DNA of 64,000 nt, taken from assembly GCA_903913915.1 (NCBI GenBank), contig CAIWNE010000086.1, positions 1-64,000 of the forward strand, written 5' to 3'. A program made the translations under genes and the position numbers. Positions within the stretch are counted from its first letter, which is position 1. The number at the start of each line of letters is the position of its first letter. Below are positions 47,165 to 57,500 of this stretch, in pieces. The notes under the pieces are model-generated. The model was not told where the DNA came from. It did not search any database and saw only the letters and a list, made by a program, of their open reading frames with translations. This stretch comes from an uncultured Opitutia bacterium. GTDB lineage: Bacteria; Verrucomicrobiota; Verrucomicrobiia; Opitutales; UBA953.

Positions 47165-49108
47165 TTAGCCCAGTTCGGCAAGCCACGCCGTCGCTTCGGC
47201 GTCGGACGGCATGCGCCAGTCGCCGCGCGGCGAAAGGGCGAGCGAGCCCACCTTGGGGCCGTCCGGCATGACCGAACGCTTGAACTGCTGGCTGAAGAAA
47301 CGGTTCAGGAACGAGCGGAGCCAGTGGCGGATCTCCGTCTGGTCATATTTCCCGGCGAACGCATGCTCGGCGATCCAGAGGACCTTCGAGGGGCGGAAGC
47401 CGTTGCGGATGACGTGGTAGAGGAAAAAGTCGTGGAGCTCGTAGGGTCCGACCAGCATCTCCGTCTGTTGGGCGATCTCCCCGTCGGCCCCGGGCGGGAG
47501 CAGTTCCGGGCTGACCGGCGTCGCGACGATGTCCTCGAGGATGGTCCGCTCGTGGCCGACGTGGCGGGCGTGCGCGGCCCAGCCGACGAGGTGCTTCACC
47601 AAGGTCTTCGGCACGCCGATGTTCACGTGGTACATCGACATGTGGTCGGCGTTGAACGTGCACCAGCCGAGCGCGGCTTCCGAGAGGTCGCCGGTGCCGA
47701 CGACGAAGCCGTGGCTCTGGTTGGCGACATCCATCAGGATCTGCGTGCGCTCGCGGGCCTGGGCGTTCTCGAAGGTGACGTCGTGCTTGCCGGCGGGATG
47801 CTGGAGGTCGCGCAGGTGCTGCTCGACCGCCTCGTTGATCGGGATCTCGCGGGCGGTGACGCCGAGCGTCTCCATCAGGCGCATCGCGTTGACGCGGGTG
47901 CGGGCCGAAGTGCCGGGGCCGGGCATCGTCAGGCCGATGATGCCTTTGCGGTCGAGGCCGAGGCGGTTGAAGGCCTCGAGGGTGACGAGCAGGGCGAGGG
48001 TGGAGTCGAGGCCGCCCGAGACGCCGATGACCACGTGCTTGAGGCCCGTGTGGCGGATGCGGCGGGCAAGGCCCGTCGACTGGATCGCGAAGATCTCCTG
48101 GCAGTTCTCGTCGCGCCGGTGTGGGTCAGCAGGCACGAACGGATGCTGGCTGAAACGGCGGCGCAGCTTCGGCGTCTGGCCGGTCGGCGTGCCGAGCGTG
48201 AAACCGATGACGCGCGGGCGCACCGCGACGGGGGCGCCGAAGAAGGTGCTGTTGCGTCGGCGTTCGGCCGCGAGGCGGTCGACGTCGATCTGCGAGACGA
48301 TCAGGGCGAGGTCGAAGCGGAAGCGTTCCGATTCGCCCAGGACGACGCCGTTCTCGGCGATGAGGCCGTGACCGCTGTAGACGATATCGGTGCTCGACTC
48401 GCCGGCGCCGGCGGCGGCGTAGACGTAGGCGGCGAGGCAGCGGGCGGACTGGGACTTCACCAGGTCACGACGGTACGCGGCCTTGGTGAGCAGTTCGTCG
48501 CTGGCGGAAAGGTTGCAGAGCAGGGTGGCGCCGGCGAGGGCCTGGGCGCCGCTGGGGGGTTCGACGGCCCACAGGTCTTCGCAGATCTCGATGCCGAGCA
48601 TGCAGTCCGGCATGTCCGCGGCCTGGAAGAGCAGGTCGGTGCCGAAGGGGACCCTCTGGCCGAGAAGGTCGACTTCGGCGACCGGGGCGACCCGGGCGGA
48701 GGCGAACCAGCGCTGCTCATAGAACTCGCCCGTGTTGGGGAGGTGCGTCTTGGGGGCTACCCCGAGGATCTTCCCGCGAGAGACCGCTACGGCCACGTTG
48801 AAAAGGCGTCCGTTGACCTCCAAGGGGGTTCCGACGAGGGCGGTGAGGCCTAGCTTGGCGGTGGCCTCGCAAACCTGCCCCAGGGCCTTTACGGCCCCGT
48901 TGAGGAGGGTGCGCTGGCCGAACAGGTCGCCGCAGCTGTAGCCCGTGAGGCAGAGTTCCGGCAGGACCACGATTTCCACCCCCTCTTGGGCGGCCTTTTC
49001 CAGGGCCTGGATGATCAGGGTCGCATTGGCCGCAGGGTCCCCCAGGCGGAGGGCCGGGGAGGCGGCCGCCACGGTCACAAAACCGTTCTGGTGGATGCGG
49101 TTGGACAT
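47165..49108 (-). CDS. nadE: NAD(+) synthase, glutamine-hydrolysing
   Basis: Amidates nicotinic acid adenine dinucleotide to NAD with glutamine as nitrogen source. The 647-aa protein (ATG at 49108) fuses an N-terminal nitrilase-type glutaminase (catalytic triad E51, K120 and C176, at nearly the same positions as the Mycobacterium enzyme) to a C-terminal NH3-dependent synthetase with PP-loop GVSGGLDST. The frame stays open far upstream across thrB, but homology begins at the chosen start; an ATG seven codons upstream (49129) is also possible. No Shine-Dalgarno fits either. It is divergent from thrB and nine bases before the GlcD-like gene on the same strand. Confidence 0.94.
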   Translation of the reverse strand: MSNRIHQNGFVTVAAASPALRLGDPAANATLIIQALEKAAQEGVEIVVLPELCLTGYSCGDLFGQRTLLNGAVKALGQVCEATAKLGLTALVGTPLEVNGRLFNVAVAVSRGKILGVAPKTHLPNTGEFYEQRWFASARVAPVAEVDLLGQRVPFGTDLLFQAADMPDCMLGIEICEDLWAVEPPSGAQALAGATLLCNLSASDELLTKAAYRRDLVKSQSARCLAAYVYAAAGAGESSTDIVYSGHGLIAENGVVLGESERFRFDLALIVSQIDVDRLAAERRRNSTFFGAPVAVRPRVIGFTLGTPTGQTPKLRRRFSQHPFVPADPHRRDENCQEIFAIQSTGLARRIRHTGLKHVVIGVSGGLDSTLALLVTLEAFNRLGLDRKGIIGLTMPGPGTSARTRVNAMRLMETLGVTAREIPINEAVEQHLRDLQHPAGKHDVTFENAQARERTQILMDVANQSHGFVVGTGDLSEAALGWCTFNADHMSMYHVNIGVPKTLVKHLVGWAAHARHVGHERTILEDIVATPVSPELLPPGADGEIAQQTEMLVGPYELHDFFLYHVIRNGFRPSKVLWIAEHAFAGKYDQTEIRHWLRSFLNRFFSQQFKRSVMPDGPKVGSLALSPRGDWRMPSDAEATAWLAELG

Positions 49109-49192
49109 CAAAGGACTGTTAACGGTCATGTTCACCGTTGACCGAAGGGGAGGCAACCCGAAAGGTCTGCGCACCCCTGTTAAAGGGGCCAT

Positions 49193-50146
49193 ATGTCCGC
49201 TCAGCCGCTCAAAGAAGTCCGAATCTTTTCGCCTGCCACCGTGGCCAACGTGGCCTGCGGTTTCGACGTGCTTGGCTTCTGCATCGACGCCCCCGGCGAC
49301 GAGATCGTGGCCCGCTTCTCGGCGACCCCCGGCCTCCGCATCACCAAGATCACCGGCGACGACGGCCGCCTGCCTCTCGACTCGAAGAAGAACACCGCCG
49401 GCGTCTCCGCCCATGCGCTGCTCCGCCACCTCGGCAAGAGCGACGTCGGCATCGAGATGGAGATCCATAAGAAGATGCCCTTCGGCAGCGGTCTCGGCTC
49501 CAGCGCCGCGAGCGCGGTCGGAGGCGCGTTCGTCGTCAACCGCCTCCTCGGCGAACCGCTGACCCGTCGCCAGCTGCTGCCTTTCGTGGTCGCCGGCGAA
49601 GCCGCGGCCGATGGCGCCTGGCACGCCGACAACGTCGGCCCGTGCCTCCTCGGCGGCATCACCCTCATCCGGTCCAACGCCGAGCTCGACGTCATGGACG
49701 TACCGATCCCGGAACGTCTCTGGGCGGCGGTCGTGCACCCGGACATCGTCGTGCTCACCAAGGTGGCGCGCGAGATCATGCCTCGCCAGGTCCAGCTCGA
49801 GACCTCGACGCAGCAGAGCGGGAATCTCGGCGGCCTGCTGTGCGGCTTCTTCAAGAGCGACTACGCGCTCATCGGCCGTTCGCTCCACGACCTCATCGCC
49901 GAGCCGCACCGTCACCGCCTGATCCCTGAGTTCTATCGCGCCAAGGCCGCCGCCATGGCCGCCGGCGCCCTGGGCTTCTCGATCTCCGGCGCCGGTCCCA
50001 GCGTGTTCGCGCTCTGCGACGGCGAAGAGACCGCTCGCAAGGTCGCCGCCGCCGTCGCCGCCGTGTTCTCGTCGGTGCCGATCAAGGCGACGCCTTACGT
50101 CTCGCGCATCAATCCCAAGGGTGTCCATGTCCTCTCCGAGTCCTAA
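49193..50146 (+). CDS. thrB: Homoserine kinase
   Basis: GHMP-family kinase making O-phosphohomoserine for threonine synthesis, 317 aa. Family motifs are FSPATVANVACGFDVLG at the N-terminus, the ATP-binding PFGSGLGSSAAS at 96-107, and GFSISGAGPSVFAL near the C-terminus. Length is typical. Its 3' end overlaps the thrC start by 20 bases, so translation of the two is probably coupled. thrA/hom is not in the window. It is divergent from nadE. Confidence 0.95.
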   Translation: MSAQPLKEVRIFSPATVANVACGFDVLGFCIDAPGDEIVARFSATPGLRITKITGDDGRLPLDSKKNTAGVSAHALLRHLGKSDVGIEMEIHKKMPFGSGLGSSAASAVGGAFVVNRLLGEPLTRRQLLPFVVAGEAAADGAWHADNVGPCLLGGITLIRSNAELDVMDVPIPERLWAAVVHPDIVVLTKVAREIMPRQVQLETSTQQSGNLGGLLCGFFKSDYALIGRSLHDLIAEPHRHRLIPEFYRAKAAAMAAGALGFSISGAGPSVFALCDGEETARKVAAAVAAVFSSVPIKATPYVSRINPKGVHVLSES

Positions 50147-51461
50147 GCTGGAATTCGTCTCCACCGCCGACGCCTCCTGTCGCGGTTCCCTGCGCGACGT
50201 GCTGCTTTCGGCCATGCCTGCCAAGGGCGGCCTCTGGGTGCCGACGCACATCCCGCAGTTCGCGCCTGATTTCGTGGAGCGCCATCGCCATGCGTCCTAT
50301 GCCGACCTTGCCGAGGCCGTCGTGGCCCCCTATTTCGCCGAAGTCCTCGGTCCGGCGGTGCTGCGTCAGCTCTGCCAGGACGCCTTCAACTTCCCGGTGC
50401 CGCTCGTGCGTCCGGAGAAGCTCAAGGGCACGCCCGCCGAACGCATCGCCGTCCTCGAGCTCTTCCATGGTCCGTCCGCGGCCTTCAAGGACTTCGCCGT
50501 CCGGACGCTCGTCCGCGTCACCGCCCGCGTCCTCGGCGACGAGTTTCCCCAGCTGACCGTGCTGGCCGCCACCTCCGGCGACACCGGCGCCGCCGTCACC
50601 GAAGCCTGCGCCGGCGTCCCCGGCGTCCGCGCCGTGGTGCTGTACCCGCGTATCGGCGTCAGCGGCGTGCAGGAGTCGCAGATCGCCCGGGCCCGTCCCG
50701 GCGTCGTCGCGCTCTCGGTCGACGGCACCTTCGATGATTGCCAGGCGATGGTGAAGCGCGCGTTGGCCGACGAATCCCTGCGCCGCCGCCGCCCGCTCCT
50801 CACCGCCAATTCGATCAATCCGGTCCGCCTGATCGCTCAGGTGCCGTTCGCCTTCCACTCCAAGCGCCTGCTGGCGCCCGGCCGTCGCATGGGCATCGTG
50901 GTCCCTTCGGGCAACCTCGGCAATGTCGGCGCCGTGCAGCTGGCCCGCCGCATGGGCCTGGACATCGCGGCCCTCGTCGCGGCGACCAACACCAACTCGC
51001 CGCTGCCCGACCTCTTCGCCACCGGCGAGTATCGTCCGCGCCGCGCCGTGCCGACCGCTTCGAACGCCATGGACATCGGCGACCCGAACAATCTCAGCCG
51101 CCTGCTCGCCTGGCGCGAGGGCGGCCCGGCCGTCACCGCCGTGACCGTCGACGACAGGGCCACGCTGGACGCCATGCGCCGCGTCCGCGATGCCAGCGGC
51201 TACGTCCTCTGCCCGCATACCGCCGTCGGCTGGAAAGCCGCGGAGGACCTGCTGGCCCGCGATGGGGCGAAGCTCGACGACGTCGTCGTCTTCGGCACTG
51301 CGCACCCCGCCAAGTTCCCGGATGTCCTGCAGGAGGCCTTCGGCGACGCCAACGCCTCCCGCTTCCCGGGCGAGTTGCCGGCGCCTGCTCCGATCAAGAT
51401 CGGCAATGATTTCGAGGCCGTCCGCAAGGTCCTCGAATCCGAGGCCGGCTTCGGACGCTGA
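50127..51461 (+). CDS. thrC: Threonine synthase
   Basis: PLP enzyme converting O-phosphohomoserine to threonine, 444 aa, last step of the pathway. The PLP lysine is K121 in HGPSAAFKDFA. ATSGDTGAAV and the phosphate-binding PSGNLGNVGA are present, and TNTNSPLPDLFATGEY marks the longer, AdoMet-insensitive bacterial type. The ATG at 50127 lies inside thrB, with AAGGG seven bases upstream; a GTG two codons earlier is possible. It ends three bases before a convergent lipoprotein gene. Confidence 0.95.
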   Translation: MSSPSPKLEFVSTADASCRGSLRDVLLSAMPAKGGLWVPTHIPQFAPDFVERHRHASYADLAEAVVAPYFAEVLGPAVLRQLCQDAFNFPVPLVRPEKLKGTPAERIAVLELFHGPSAAFKDFAVRTLVRVTARVLGDEFPQLTVLAATSGDTGAAVTEACAGVPGVRAVVLYPRIGVSGVQESQIARARPGVVALSVDGTFDDCQAMVKRALADESLRRRRPLLTANSINPVRLIAQVPFAFHSKRLLAPGRRMGIVVPSGNLGNVGAVQLARRMGLDIAALVAATNTNSPLPDLFATGEYRPRRAVPTASNAMDIGDPNNLSRLLAWREGGPAVTAVTVDDRATLDAMRRVRDASGYVLCPHTAVGWKAAEDLLARDGAKLDDVVVFGTAHPAKFPDVLQEAFGDANASRFPGELPAPAPIKIGNDFEAVRKVLESEAGFGR

Positions 51462-51464
51462 CGC

Positions 51465-51629
51465 TTACTTCGACGAGCTGTCCGGATTGGGCTTCGCCGC
51501 GGTCGTCTTGATCGGGGCGGCCTGGTCGGCGACCGGCGCCTTCACGGCGGGTGCCTGTTCGATCACGATGATGCAGCCCGAAAGGGCGAGGCAGGCGAGA
51601 GCGGCGGTGGTGAGCAGGACGTTCTTCAT
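51465..51629 (-). CDS. Small putative lipoprotein
   Basis: Protein of 54 aa with a type II signal peptide: charged start, hydrophobic core and lipobox LSGC with the lipidated cysteine at C19. The mature part is about 36 residues, Ala/Pro/Lys-rich and without recognisable domain. It would be anchored in the inner or outer membrane. It lies downstream of the ExbB/ExbD operon on the same strand but after that operon's terminator, so it may need its own promoter or read-through. Function unknown. Confidence 0.6.
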   Translation of the reverse strand: MKNVLLTTAALACLALSGCIIVIEQAPAVKAPVADQAAPIKTTAAKPNPDSSSK

Positions 51630-51670
51630 TGGGGTCAGCATGGGCCGGAGCGCCGCCTTGGCAAATCCGC

Positions 51671-51700
51671 AAAACAAAAAGGCCGCCCGCAGGCGGCCTT
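51671..51700 (-). terminator. Intrinsic terminator of the TPR-ExbB-ExbD operon
   Basis: On the minus strand AAGGCCGCC and GGCGGCCTT (51692-51700 with 51679-51687) form a 9-bp stem with a 4-nt loop, followed by TTTTTGTTTT. It lies 22 bases after the last ExbD stop. Confidence 0.9.
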
Positions 51701-51721
51701 GGTCGTCCGGTCGGCCGAGGA

Positions 51722-52165
51722 TCACTCCGTGTCCGAAACCGCGAACGTGACGTTCGTGATGTTGGCCTTGGCGAGGCAGTCGAGGACGTTGATCACGCGT
51801 TCGTAGCGGGCGTTCTCCTCGGCCTGGACGGTGATGAGCAGCTTCGTCTTGGACTGCTCGGCGGCCTGTCCCATCTGCTTCATCTGGTTGTAGAGGTTCT
51901 CGAGGAGCTTGTCGCCCGGGGCGCCGACGGAGTCTTCGTTCAGGGTGATCTCGCCAGACTCGCTGACGCCGATCGTGACTTCGTCGGGCAGTTCGGTCTC
52001 CTTGGAGGTCTCGGCGTTGCCGGGGAGGGTGGTCTTCAGCTCATGTTCGACCTTCACCGCGCCGGCCATGACCATGAAGAAGAGCATGATGACGAACACC
52101 ACGTCGATCATCGGGGCGATCTGGAAGCCGGGGTTCACGTCGGCCTGTTGCTCGAGTTGTTTCAT
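51722..52165 (-). CDS. exbD: ExbD/TolR family biopolymer transport protein (second in operon)
   Basis: Single-span protein of 147 aa that, with ExbB, forms a proton-driven motor. The membrane helix contains the family signature APMIDVVFVIMLFF with the proton-path aspartate D21. The periplasmic domain (about 50-145) has the alternating beta/alpha pattern of ExbD/TolR. It differs clearly in sequence from the adjacent ExbD, so the complex may use a heterodimer or each copy a different partner. It follows the other exbD after three bases. Last gene of the operon. Confidence 0.9.
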   Translation of the reverse strand: MKQLEQQADVNPGFQIAPMIDVVFVIMLFFMVMAGAVKVEHELKTTLPGNAETSKETELPDEVTIGVSESGEITLNEDSVGAPGDKLLENLYNQMKQMGQAAEQSKTKLLITVQAEENARYERVINVLDCLAKANITNVTFAVSDTE

Positions 52166-52168
52166 GGC

Positions 52169-52609
52169 TTATTCCTCGTGGTTGAGGCCCGAGAAGGCGA
52201 TGTTGTCGATGCCGGCTTCGGCGCCCCATTCGAGGGCCTTCGAGATGTACTTGGCGTGGCACTCCTTGTCGGCGCGGATCAGCAGGCGGTACTTCTCGTT
52301 CGTGCCCTTGCGGTCGGCGAGTTCCTTGGCGATGCCTTCCTTGTCGTTCGGGTCCAGTTCGCGGTCGTCCAGCTTGTACTTCGCCTGGCCGGTGGTCTTG
52401 TCCCACGAGATGTTGATGAGGCCTGCGGCGGCCTTGTCGTCGCGCTTCACGCCGTTGGCGGCGACCGGGAGCGCGATGTTCTTGTCCACCTTGAGCACCT
52501 GGGCCGACGTGATGGACATGAAGAAGATGAGCAGGACCAGAAGCACGTCGATCATCGGCGCGACCTGGAACTCCGGTTCCCCTTCTCCGCCTCCTCCTCC
52601 GCCTGCCAT
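52169..52609 (-). CDS. exbD: ExbD/TolR family biopolymer transport protein (first in operon)
   Basis: Protein of 146 aa with a Gly-rich cytoplasmic start, one membrane helix with FQVAPMIDVLLVLLIFF (D21 the expected proton-path residue) and a periplasmic ExbD-like domain with LLIRADKECHAKYI. It is paralogous to the following ExbD but differs in the periplasmic part, which carries more charged residues and an insertion around the DKTTGQAKYKL segment. It follows exbB after 32 bases. Two exbD genes after one exbB are common in Bacteroidota and PVC bacteria. Confidence 0.9.
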   Translation of the reverse strand: MAGGGGGGEGEPEFQVAPMIDVLLVLLIFFMSITSAQVLKVDKNIALPVAANGVKRDDKAAAGLINISWDKTTGQAKYKLDDRELDPNDKEGIAKELADRKGTNEKYRLLIRADKECHAKYISKALEWGAEAGIDNIAFSGLNHEE

Positions 52610-52641
52610 GGCTGTGCTGTTGGGTTAGGGGGTGGAAGGGC

Positions 52642-53439
52642 TTACGACCGGACGTTGGAAGACGCCGAGGCGTTCCAATCCGGCTTGGCGGCGTAGATCT
52701 CTTCGTCGCCGACCTTGCGACCTGCGACTTCGTCGTAGGGGACGGCCCGGAACAGGCTGGTCGCGATCTCGGTGATGTCGTGGATGCCCTTGTTGATGCG
52801 GTTGGCCAGGAGGTAGTAGGAGATGAAGGCCGGGATGGCGATGAAGAGGCCCGAGGCGGTGGCCACGAGCACCTCGCCGATGGCGCCGGCGAGCTGGGAG
52901 GGGTCGCCCACGCCGGAGGAGCCGAGCTTGTCGAACGCCTTCATCATGCCCGTCACCGTGCCGGTGAGGCCGATCATCGGGGTGCAGACGCCGATCACGG
53001 AAAGGTAGGAAGAGCGGCCCTTGAGTTCGCCCTGGATGCGGGTGATCTCGGAGATGATCGCCTCTTCGGTCATCGTCTTGCCATCCGGAGTGAAGGCGAC
53101 GCCGGCGCGGACGACTTCGGCCACGGGGGAGCCGGCGGTCTTGGCGAAGGCGTAGGCGCCGATGTAGTCGCCCTTCTTGAAGAGTTCCTGGAGCTGGGTG
53201 ACGTGCTCGGTCGGGTAGAGGGCGCCGGCGCGGGTGCGGAGGAAGCCGTCGACGATGAACCAGATCATGGCCACCGAGCAGAGGGTGATGGGGTACATGA
53301 CCCAGCCGCCTTCATGGAAGAGGTCCATGAGGGTCTTGTCGCCGGACTTCTTGGCGACTTCTTCGGCGGCCGAGGCGGCCACGGTCATCAGGCCGAGCAT
53401 GGCGGCGCTGAGGGAGGTAGAACGGAGGTTCATCTTCAT
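52642..53439 (-). CDS. exbB: ExbB/MotA/TolQ family proton-channel protein
   Basis: Protein of 265 aa with an N-terminal signal-like segment (about 1-24), a first membrane helix (about 45-65), a cytoplasmic loop, and two further helices (about 145-170 and 190-215). The conserved GLTGTVTGMMKAF and GEVLVATASGLFIAIPA blocks mark the MotA/TolQ/ExbB family. No MotA-type motility residues or flagellar genes are near, so ExbB is the better name. It is located between the periplasmic repeat protein gene and two exbD genes. Confidence 0.92.
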   Translation of the reverse strand: MKMNLRSTSLSAAMLGLMTVAASAAEEVAKKSGDKTLMDLFHEGGWVMYPITLCSVAMIWFIVDGFLRTRAGALYPTEHVTQLQELFKKGDYIGAYAFAKTAGSPVAEVVRAGVAFTPDGKTMTEEAIISEITRIQGELKGRSSYLSVIGVCTPMIGLTGTVTGMMKAFDKLGSSGVGDPSQLAGAIGEVLVATASGLFIAIPAFISYYLLANRINKGIHDITEIATSLFRAVPYDEVAGRKVGDEEIYAAKPDWNASASSNVRS

Positions 53440-53491
53440 GATGATGGGGTGTAGGCGGTTTTTAGGTTAGGTTTTGGAAAGGGGCAAGGAC

Positions 53492-54508
53492 TCACTTGTT
53501 GCCTTCGACCTTCTCTTCGTCGGCAAGCTTGGGTTTGGCCATGATGACGCCGTCAGGCAGGGGGCCGCCGGCGGCGATCTTCTTCTGGTCGGCCTCGGCC
53601 TTGGCGCGTTCTTCCTTGGGCAGCATCTTCTTGGCTTCCTCGGCCTCCTTGGAGACCGGATACGAGACGATGATGTCGTAGAGGTAGCGATTGGAGATCG
53701 CTTCGAGCTTCTGCTCGCGGAGCGCCGGGCTGTCCATTCCGCGGAACGAGCGGGCCGCGCCGAGCAGGGCCTTGGGGACGAGTTCGGCCTCGGAGCCAAA
53801 GAACACCGGGACGCGGAGGTAGGTGGTCATCGCGGCCTCGTACTTCTTCGAGGCGAGGAGCGAGTTGCCTTTGACGATGTGGAGGCGGGCCTGGAGTTCG
53901 GCGGTGTCGACCTTGGTCAGGAGCTCGGTGGATTCCTTGATGACGGCCTCATGGTCGCCCTTGCGGGCGCGCTGCATGAGGCGGGCCAGCTGGATCTGCG
54001 TGGCGACCTCGGGCTGCTTGGCGGCGTCTTCCTTCTCGAAGGCGGTGAGGAACGCCTCCGTGGCGGCGTCGTTCTCGAGGCGGTCGAGGGCGTCGAGCTT
54101 GACGACGGCGGCCTTGGCCCACCAGGAGCCGGGGACGTTCTTGATCGGCTCGAAGAACTTCAGCACCGCTTCGACGTTGTCGAGGGCCTTGGCGGGATCC
54201 CCGCGGTTCACGTTGGCCTGCGCCTCCTTGAGGCGGGCGGGCAGGGGCCAGACCACTTCGGTGACTTCGGACAGCTTGCGGGTGAGGGTGACTTCGATGC
54301 CGCCCTGGTTGCTCACGCGGTCGATGGTGCCCTTGACCACGTTGATCGTGCCCTTCTTGGGGTCGACGAGCGGCTTGGGCGGGATGGAGTTATCCATCTT
54401 GAACGGGTCGTTGATCTCCCAGCGTTCGCCTTTGAAGACGAAGGTCTGGGCCGAGGCCGAGGCCGCGGCGAGGAGCGCGAGGGCGGGGAAGAGGAGGGAG
54501 AGTCGCAT
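53492..54508 (-). CDS. Secreted helical-repeat (TPR-like) protein of the ExbBD operon
   Basis: Protein of 338 aa with a clear signal peptide (residues 1-20, cleavage after ASA). A short beta-rich part (about 22-85) is followed by helical repeats resembling TPRs, then a C-terminal charged tail. No enzyme motif is visible. It is four bases downstream of the 1111-aa TPR gene and about 50 bases before exbB, so it is part of the same operon and probably a periplasmic component of the same machine. Function unknown. Confidence 0.75.
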   Translation of the reverse strand: MRLSLLFPALALLAAASASAQTFVFKGERWEINDPFKMDNSIPPKPLVDPKKGTINVVKGTIDRVSNQGGIEVTLTRKLSEVTEVVWPLPARLKEAQANVNRGDPAKALDNVEAVLKFFEPIKNVPGSWWAKAAVVKLDALDRLENDAATEAFLTAFEKEDAAKQPEVATQIQLARLMQRARKGDHEAVIKESTELLTKVDTAELQARLHIVKGNSLLASKKYEAAMTTYLRVPVFFGSEAELVPKALLGAARSFRGMDSPALREQKLEAISNRYLYDIIVSYPVSKEAEEAKKMLPKEERAKAEADQKKIAAGGPLPDGVIMAKPKLADEEKVEGNK

Positions 54509-54512
54509 GGGG

Positions 54513-57500
54513 TCAGAGTCCGAGGAGATAGGCTTTGGCTTCTTGGGCTTCGCGGGTGTCCTTGATGCGTTCCTTCTCGAGCATCTCCTTCAGGAGCTGC
54601 TTGGCGGCGTCCTTCTGGTTGAGCTTCGTGGCGAACAGCTTCGCGGCGCCGAAATAGGAGCGGGCGGCCCAGACCTCATATTTCTTCCAGGTCATGAAGC
54701 AGCGGCGGTAGTAGGCGACGGCTTCGGCGTAGCCCTTCTCGTCCGTGGCCTGGCGTTCGGCCATCAGGCCCAGCCAGTAGAGGGAGGCGGCGGTCTTCTC
54801 GCCGCGCCACTCCTTGGTCTTGGCGATCTCTTCGAACTCTTTCTTCGCCTCGGCGTACTTGGAGAGTTCGGCGAGGGAACGGGCGCGCGTGAAGCGGAGG
54901 TCGAGCTCCTTCGCCATCAGGATGTTGTTGTCGATCGCTTCGTTGCAGAGCGAGAGGGCTTCGGCGTATTTCTTGTCCGCGAAGGCGATCTCGGCGAGGC
55001 CGGCGAAACCGTAGTCGGCGTATTCGGACGAGCGGGAGTGCTCGAGGATGTAGCCGAAGTACTCCGCCGCCTTCTTGTGGTCGCCTTTGGCGAGGAGGCT
55101 GTCGCCGACGAGCGCGAGGATCGTCGGGTTGAGTTCCTCGGCCTTGTACGTGGCGGCGATCTTCGCGAAGTTGGCGGCGGTCTTCTCCGGTTCGCGGGTG
55201 AAGACGGCGAGCTGGCCGAGTGCGAACAGGCCGCGCGCCTGGGCGATGAGGGAGTCATGGTGGTCCTCGAGGCGGAGCAGCTTGGTCAGTTCCTTCTCGG
55301 CGTCGGCGCTCGTGTAGGCGCCCGGCTCGGGCTTGGCGCCTGCCTTCACGCGCTTGATCTTGCGGGCCAGTTTCTCGGCAAGGAAGCCTGTGAGCTTCTC
55401 GGTGCCTTCCTGCGTGCGGTCGTTGATGGAATCGGCGACCGCCTCGGAAAGGATCTTCAGGGCGCGCTTCTTCTGGTCGGCGATGGAGGACTGGCGCTTG
55501 GCTTCGACCTTGGAGAGCTCGGCTTCGAGGTCGGCGGACAGCTTCTTGACCGCGGCCTTGGCGGCGTCGACGTCATCCTTGACCACCTTGTCGCGACGTT
55601 CGACCTCATCGACCTTCTTGCGGGCCTCGGCGAGCTGGGCGCTGAAGGCCTTGCGGATCTTCTCGGATTCCGCGGCGAACTCGGGCATGTCGCCCATCCG
55701 TTCGGTGGAGCGGATGACCTCGTAGAGGTAGGTCATCGCCTTGGGGTCGTTGTGGTTCCAGTCGAAGATCTCCTTGAACAGGTCGCGCATGCGCTTGTGC
55801 TCGCCGCGGCCGGGGAGCAGCTTGCGCAGTTCGCCAAGGACGAACTCGAGGGCCTGCGGGTTGGTGCGGGCGCTCTTGGCGGCCGCTTCGTAGGCGTCGA
55901 TGGCCTTGTTCGTGATGGCTTCCTTCTCCTTCTCGAGCTTGGTGCGGATCTCGACGTACTTGGCCTTGTCGGAGGATTTGGCGTTGGCGCGGACGTCCAG
56001 GTCGGCGGCCTTGACCTTCTTGTCCACCTCGTCGGCGAGGCGCATGTGGGCGTCGCCGATCAGCGTGTAGACCTCGGGGGTCTGCGCGATGACGTCGTCG
56101 GTGTTGGTCTTGGCGTAGTCCGCCAGCCAGGCTTCGCAGAGCTTGATGGTGCCTTCGATGTCGGGCGGATTGACGCCGAAACGCACGATGGCCTGGCGGT
56201 AGCGGACGTCGGGGATGAACTGGCCCTTCGGGTATTCCTGCTCGTACTTGTCGAAGTCGACCTTGGTCTCCTTGTACTTGCCCTGGAAGAACGAGCAGAG
56301 CGCGTTCATGTAGAGCACCTGCTGGCGGACCGGCGAGCGCTCATGCTTCTTGAGGAACTCCTCGAAGGCCTTCTGGGCCGGAGCCCAGTCGACCTGCGAG
56401 AAGAGGCATGCGGCGATGCGGAAGTCGATCTCTTCCTCCACCTCGGGGGTGAGGGTCTTCACGTTGGCCTTGACCCACTTGTAGTGCTCGATCGCCTCGG
56501 GGAACTCTTCGCGCTCCTGGGAGATGTCGCCGAGGATCAGCGCGATGGCGGAGACCTGGTCGTCCTTCGGGAACTTGGAGATGAACTCCTTGCACTTCGC
56601 CTGTGCCTCGTTGTTGCGGCCGATGCGGCGCAGGGCGAGGATGTGGTAGTAGTAGGCGCCGGAGATGCGGCTGAAGCCGGGGCTGTTCTCGAAGATGTCG
56701 AGGAAGGCGACATGGGCTTCCCATGGGCGCTTGAGCTCGAGCAGGCAGAGGCCGATGCGGTAGGAGATGAACGCGTCGTAGTCCTTGTTGGCGTTGAACT
56801 CTTCCTGGATCTTCTTGAACTGGGCGACTTCCTGCTTGGCCTTCTCGATGTTGGCGGCCTGTTCCGGGTTGGGCTTCGGGAAGTTCTTCGTCATCGTGTC
56901 CGCTTCGGCCTGCTTGGCCTCGATGGCGCGGCCGAAGGAGCTGCTCAGGTTGGCGCGGCGGAGCGTGCCCTGGTAGTTCAGGAGGGCCTGGCGGTAGAAG
57001 TCGGCGCGGAAGGTCTCGTCGGCGGCGGATTCGGCCGCGGCGAAGCGTGCGTCGCCGATCTCAAGGCGTTGGAAGTTGGAGCGAACCACTTCGACGGGCG
57101 AACCGTTGCTCCTGGCATCGATCTCGTTCTTCAGCTGCGAGGCTTCCTTGGTCAGCCCGAGCTTGGTGTACATCTCGACGAGCTTGTACGCGGCCTCGCG
57201 GCGCTCGGGGGTGTTGATGCCGTCGGCGGTCGCCTGCTTCAGCAGGGCGATGGCCTGCGAATAGGCTTCCCGCTTGGCTTCGTCCGTGCCGATCTTGGCG
57301 CGGTCGACGATGATCTGGGCGGAAAGGGTGAAGGCGTTGACGCGTTCTTCCGGGCGGGCGAGGGTGTTGGTGCGGATCTTCTCGAGGCGGCCGAGGGCGA
57401 GTTCCCATTTGCCCTGCTTGGAAAGGGCTTCGATCAGCAGCAGCTCGGCCGTCCCGCGGCGATTGTCGCCGTCGAAGAAATCCTCGGTCCCCTTGGGGTA

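Noticed and set aside
49130..50251. N-terminal extension of nadE across thrB
   Set aside because: The frame stays open but the nitrilase domain begins at 49108, and the extension is antisense to a well-conserved homoserine kinase.
52642..53439. ExbB-like gene as flagellar motor MotA
   Set aside because: No MotB-type peptidoglycan-binding partner or flagellar genes; the downstream genes are ExbD-type with the PMIDV helix.
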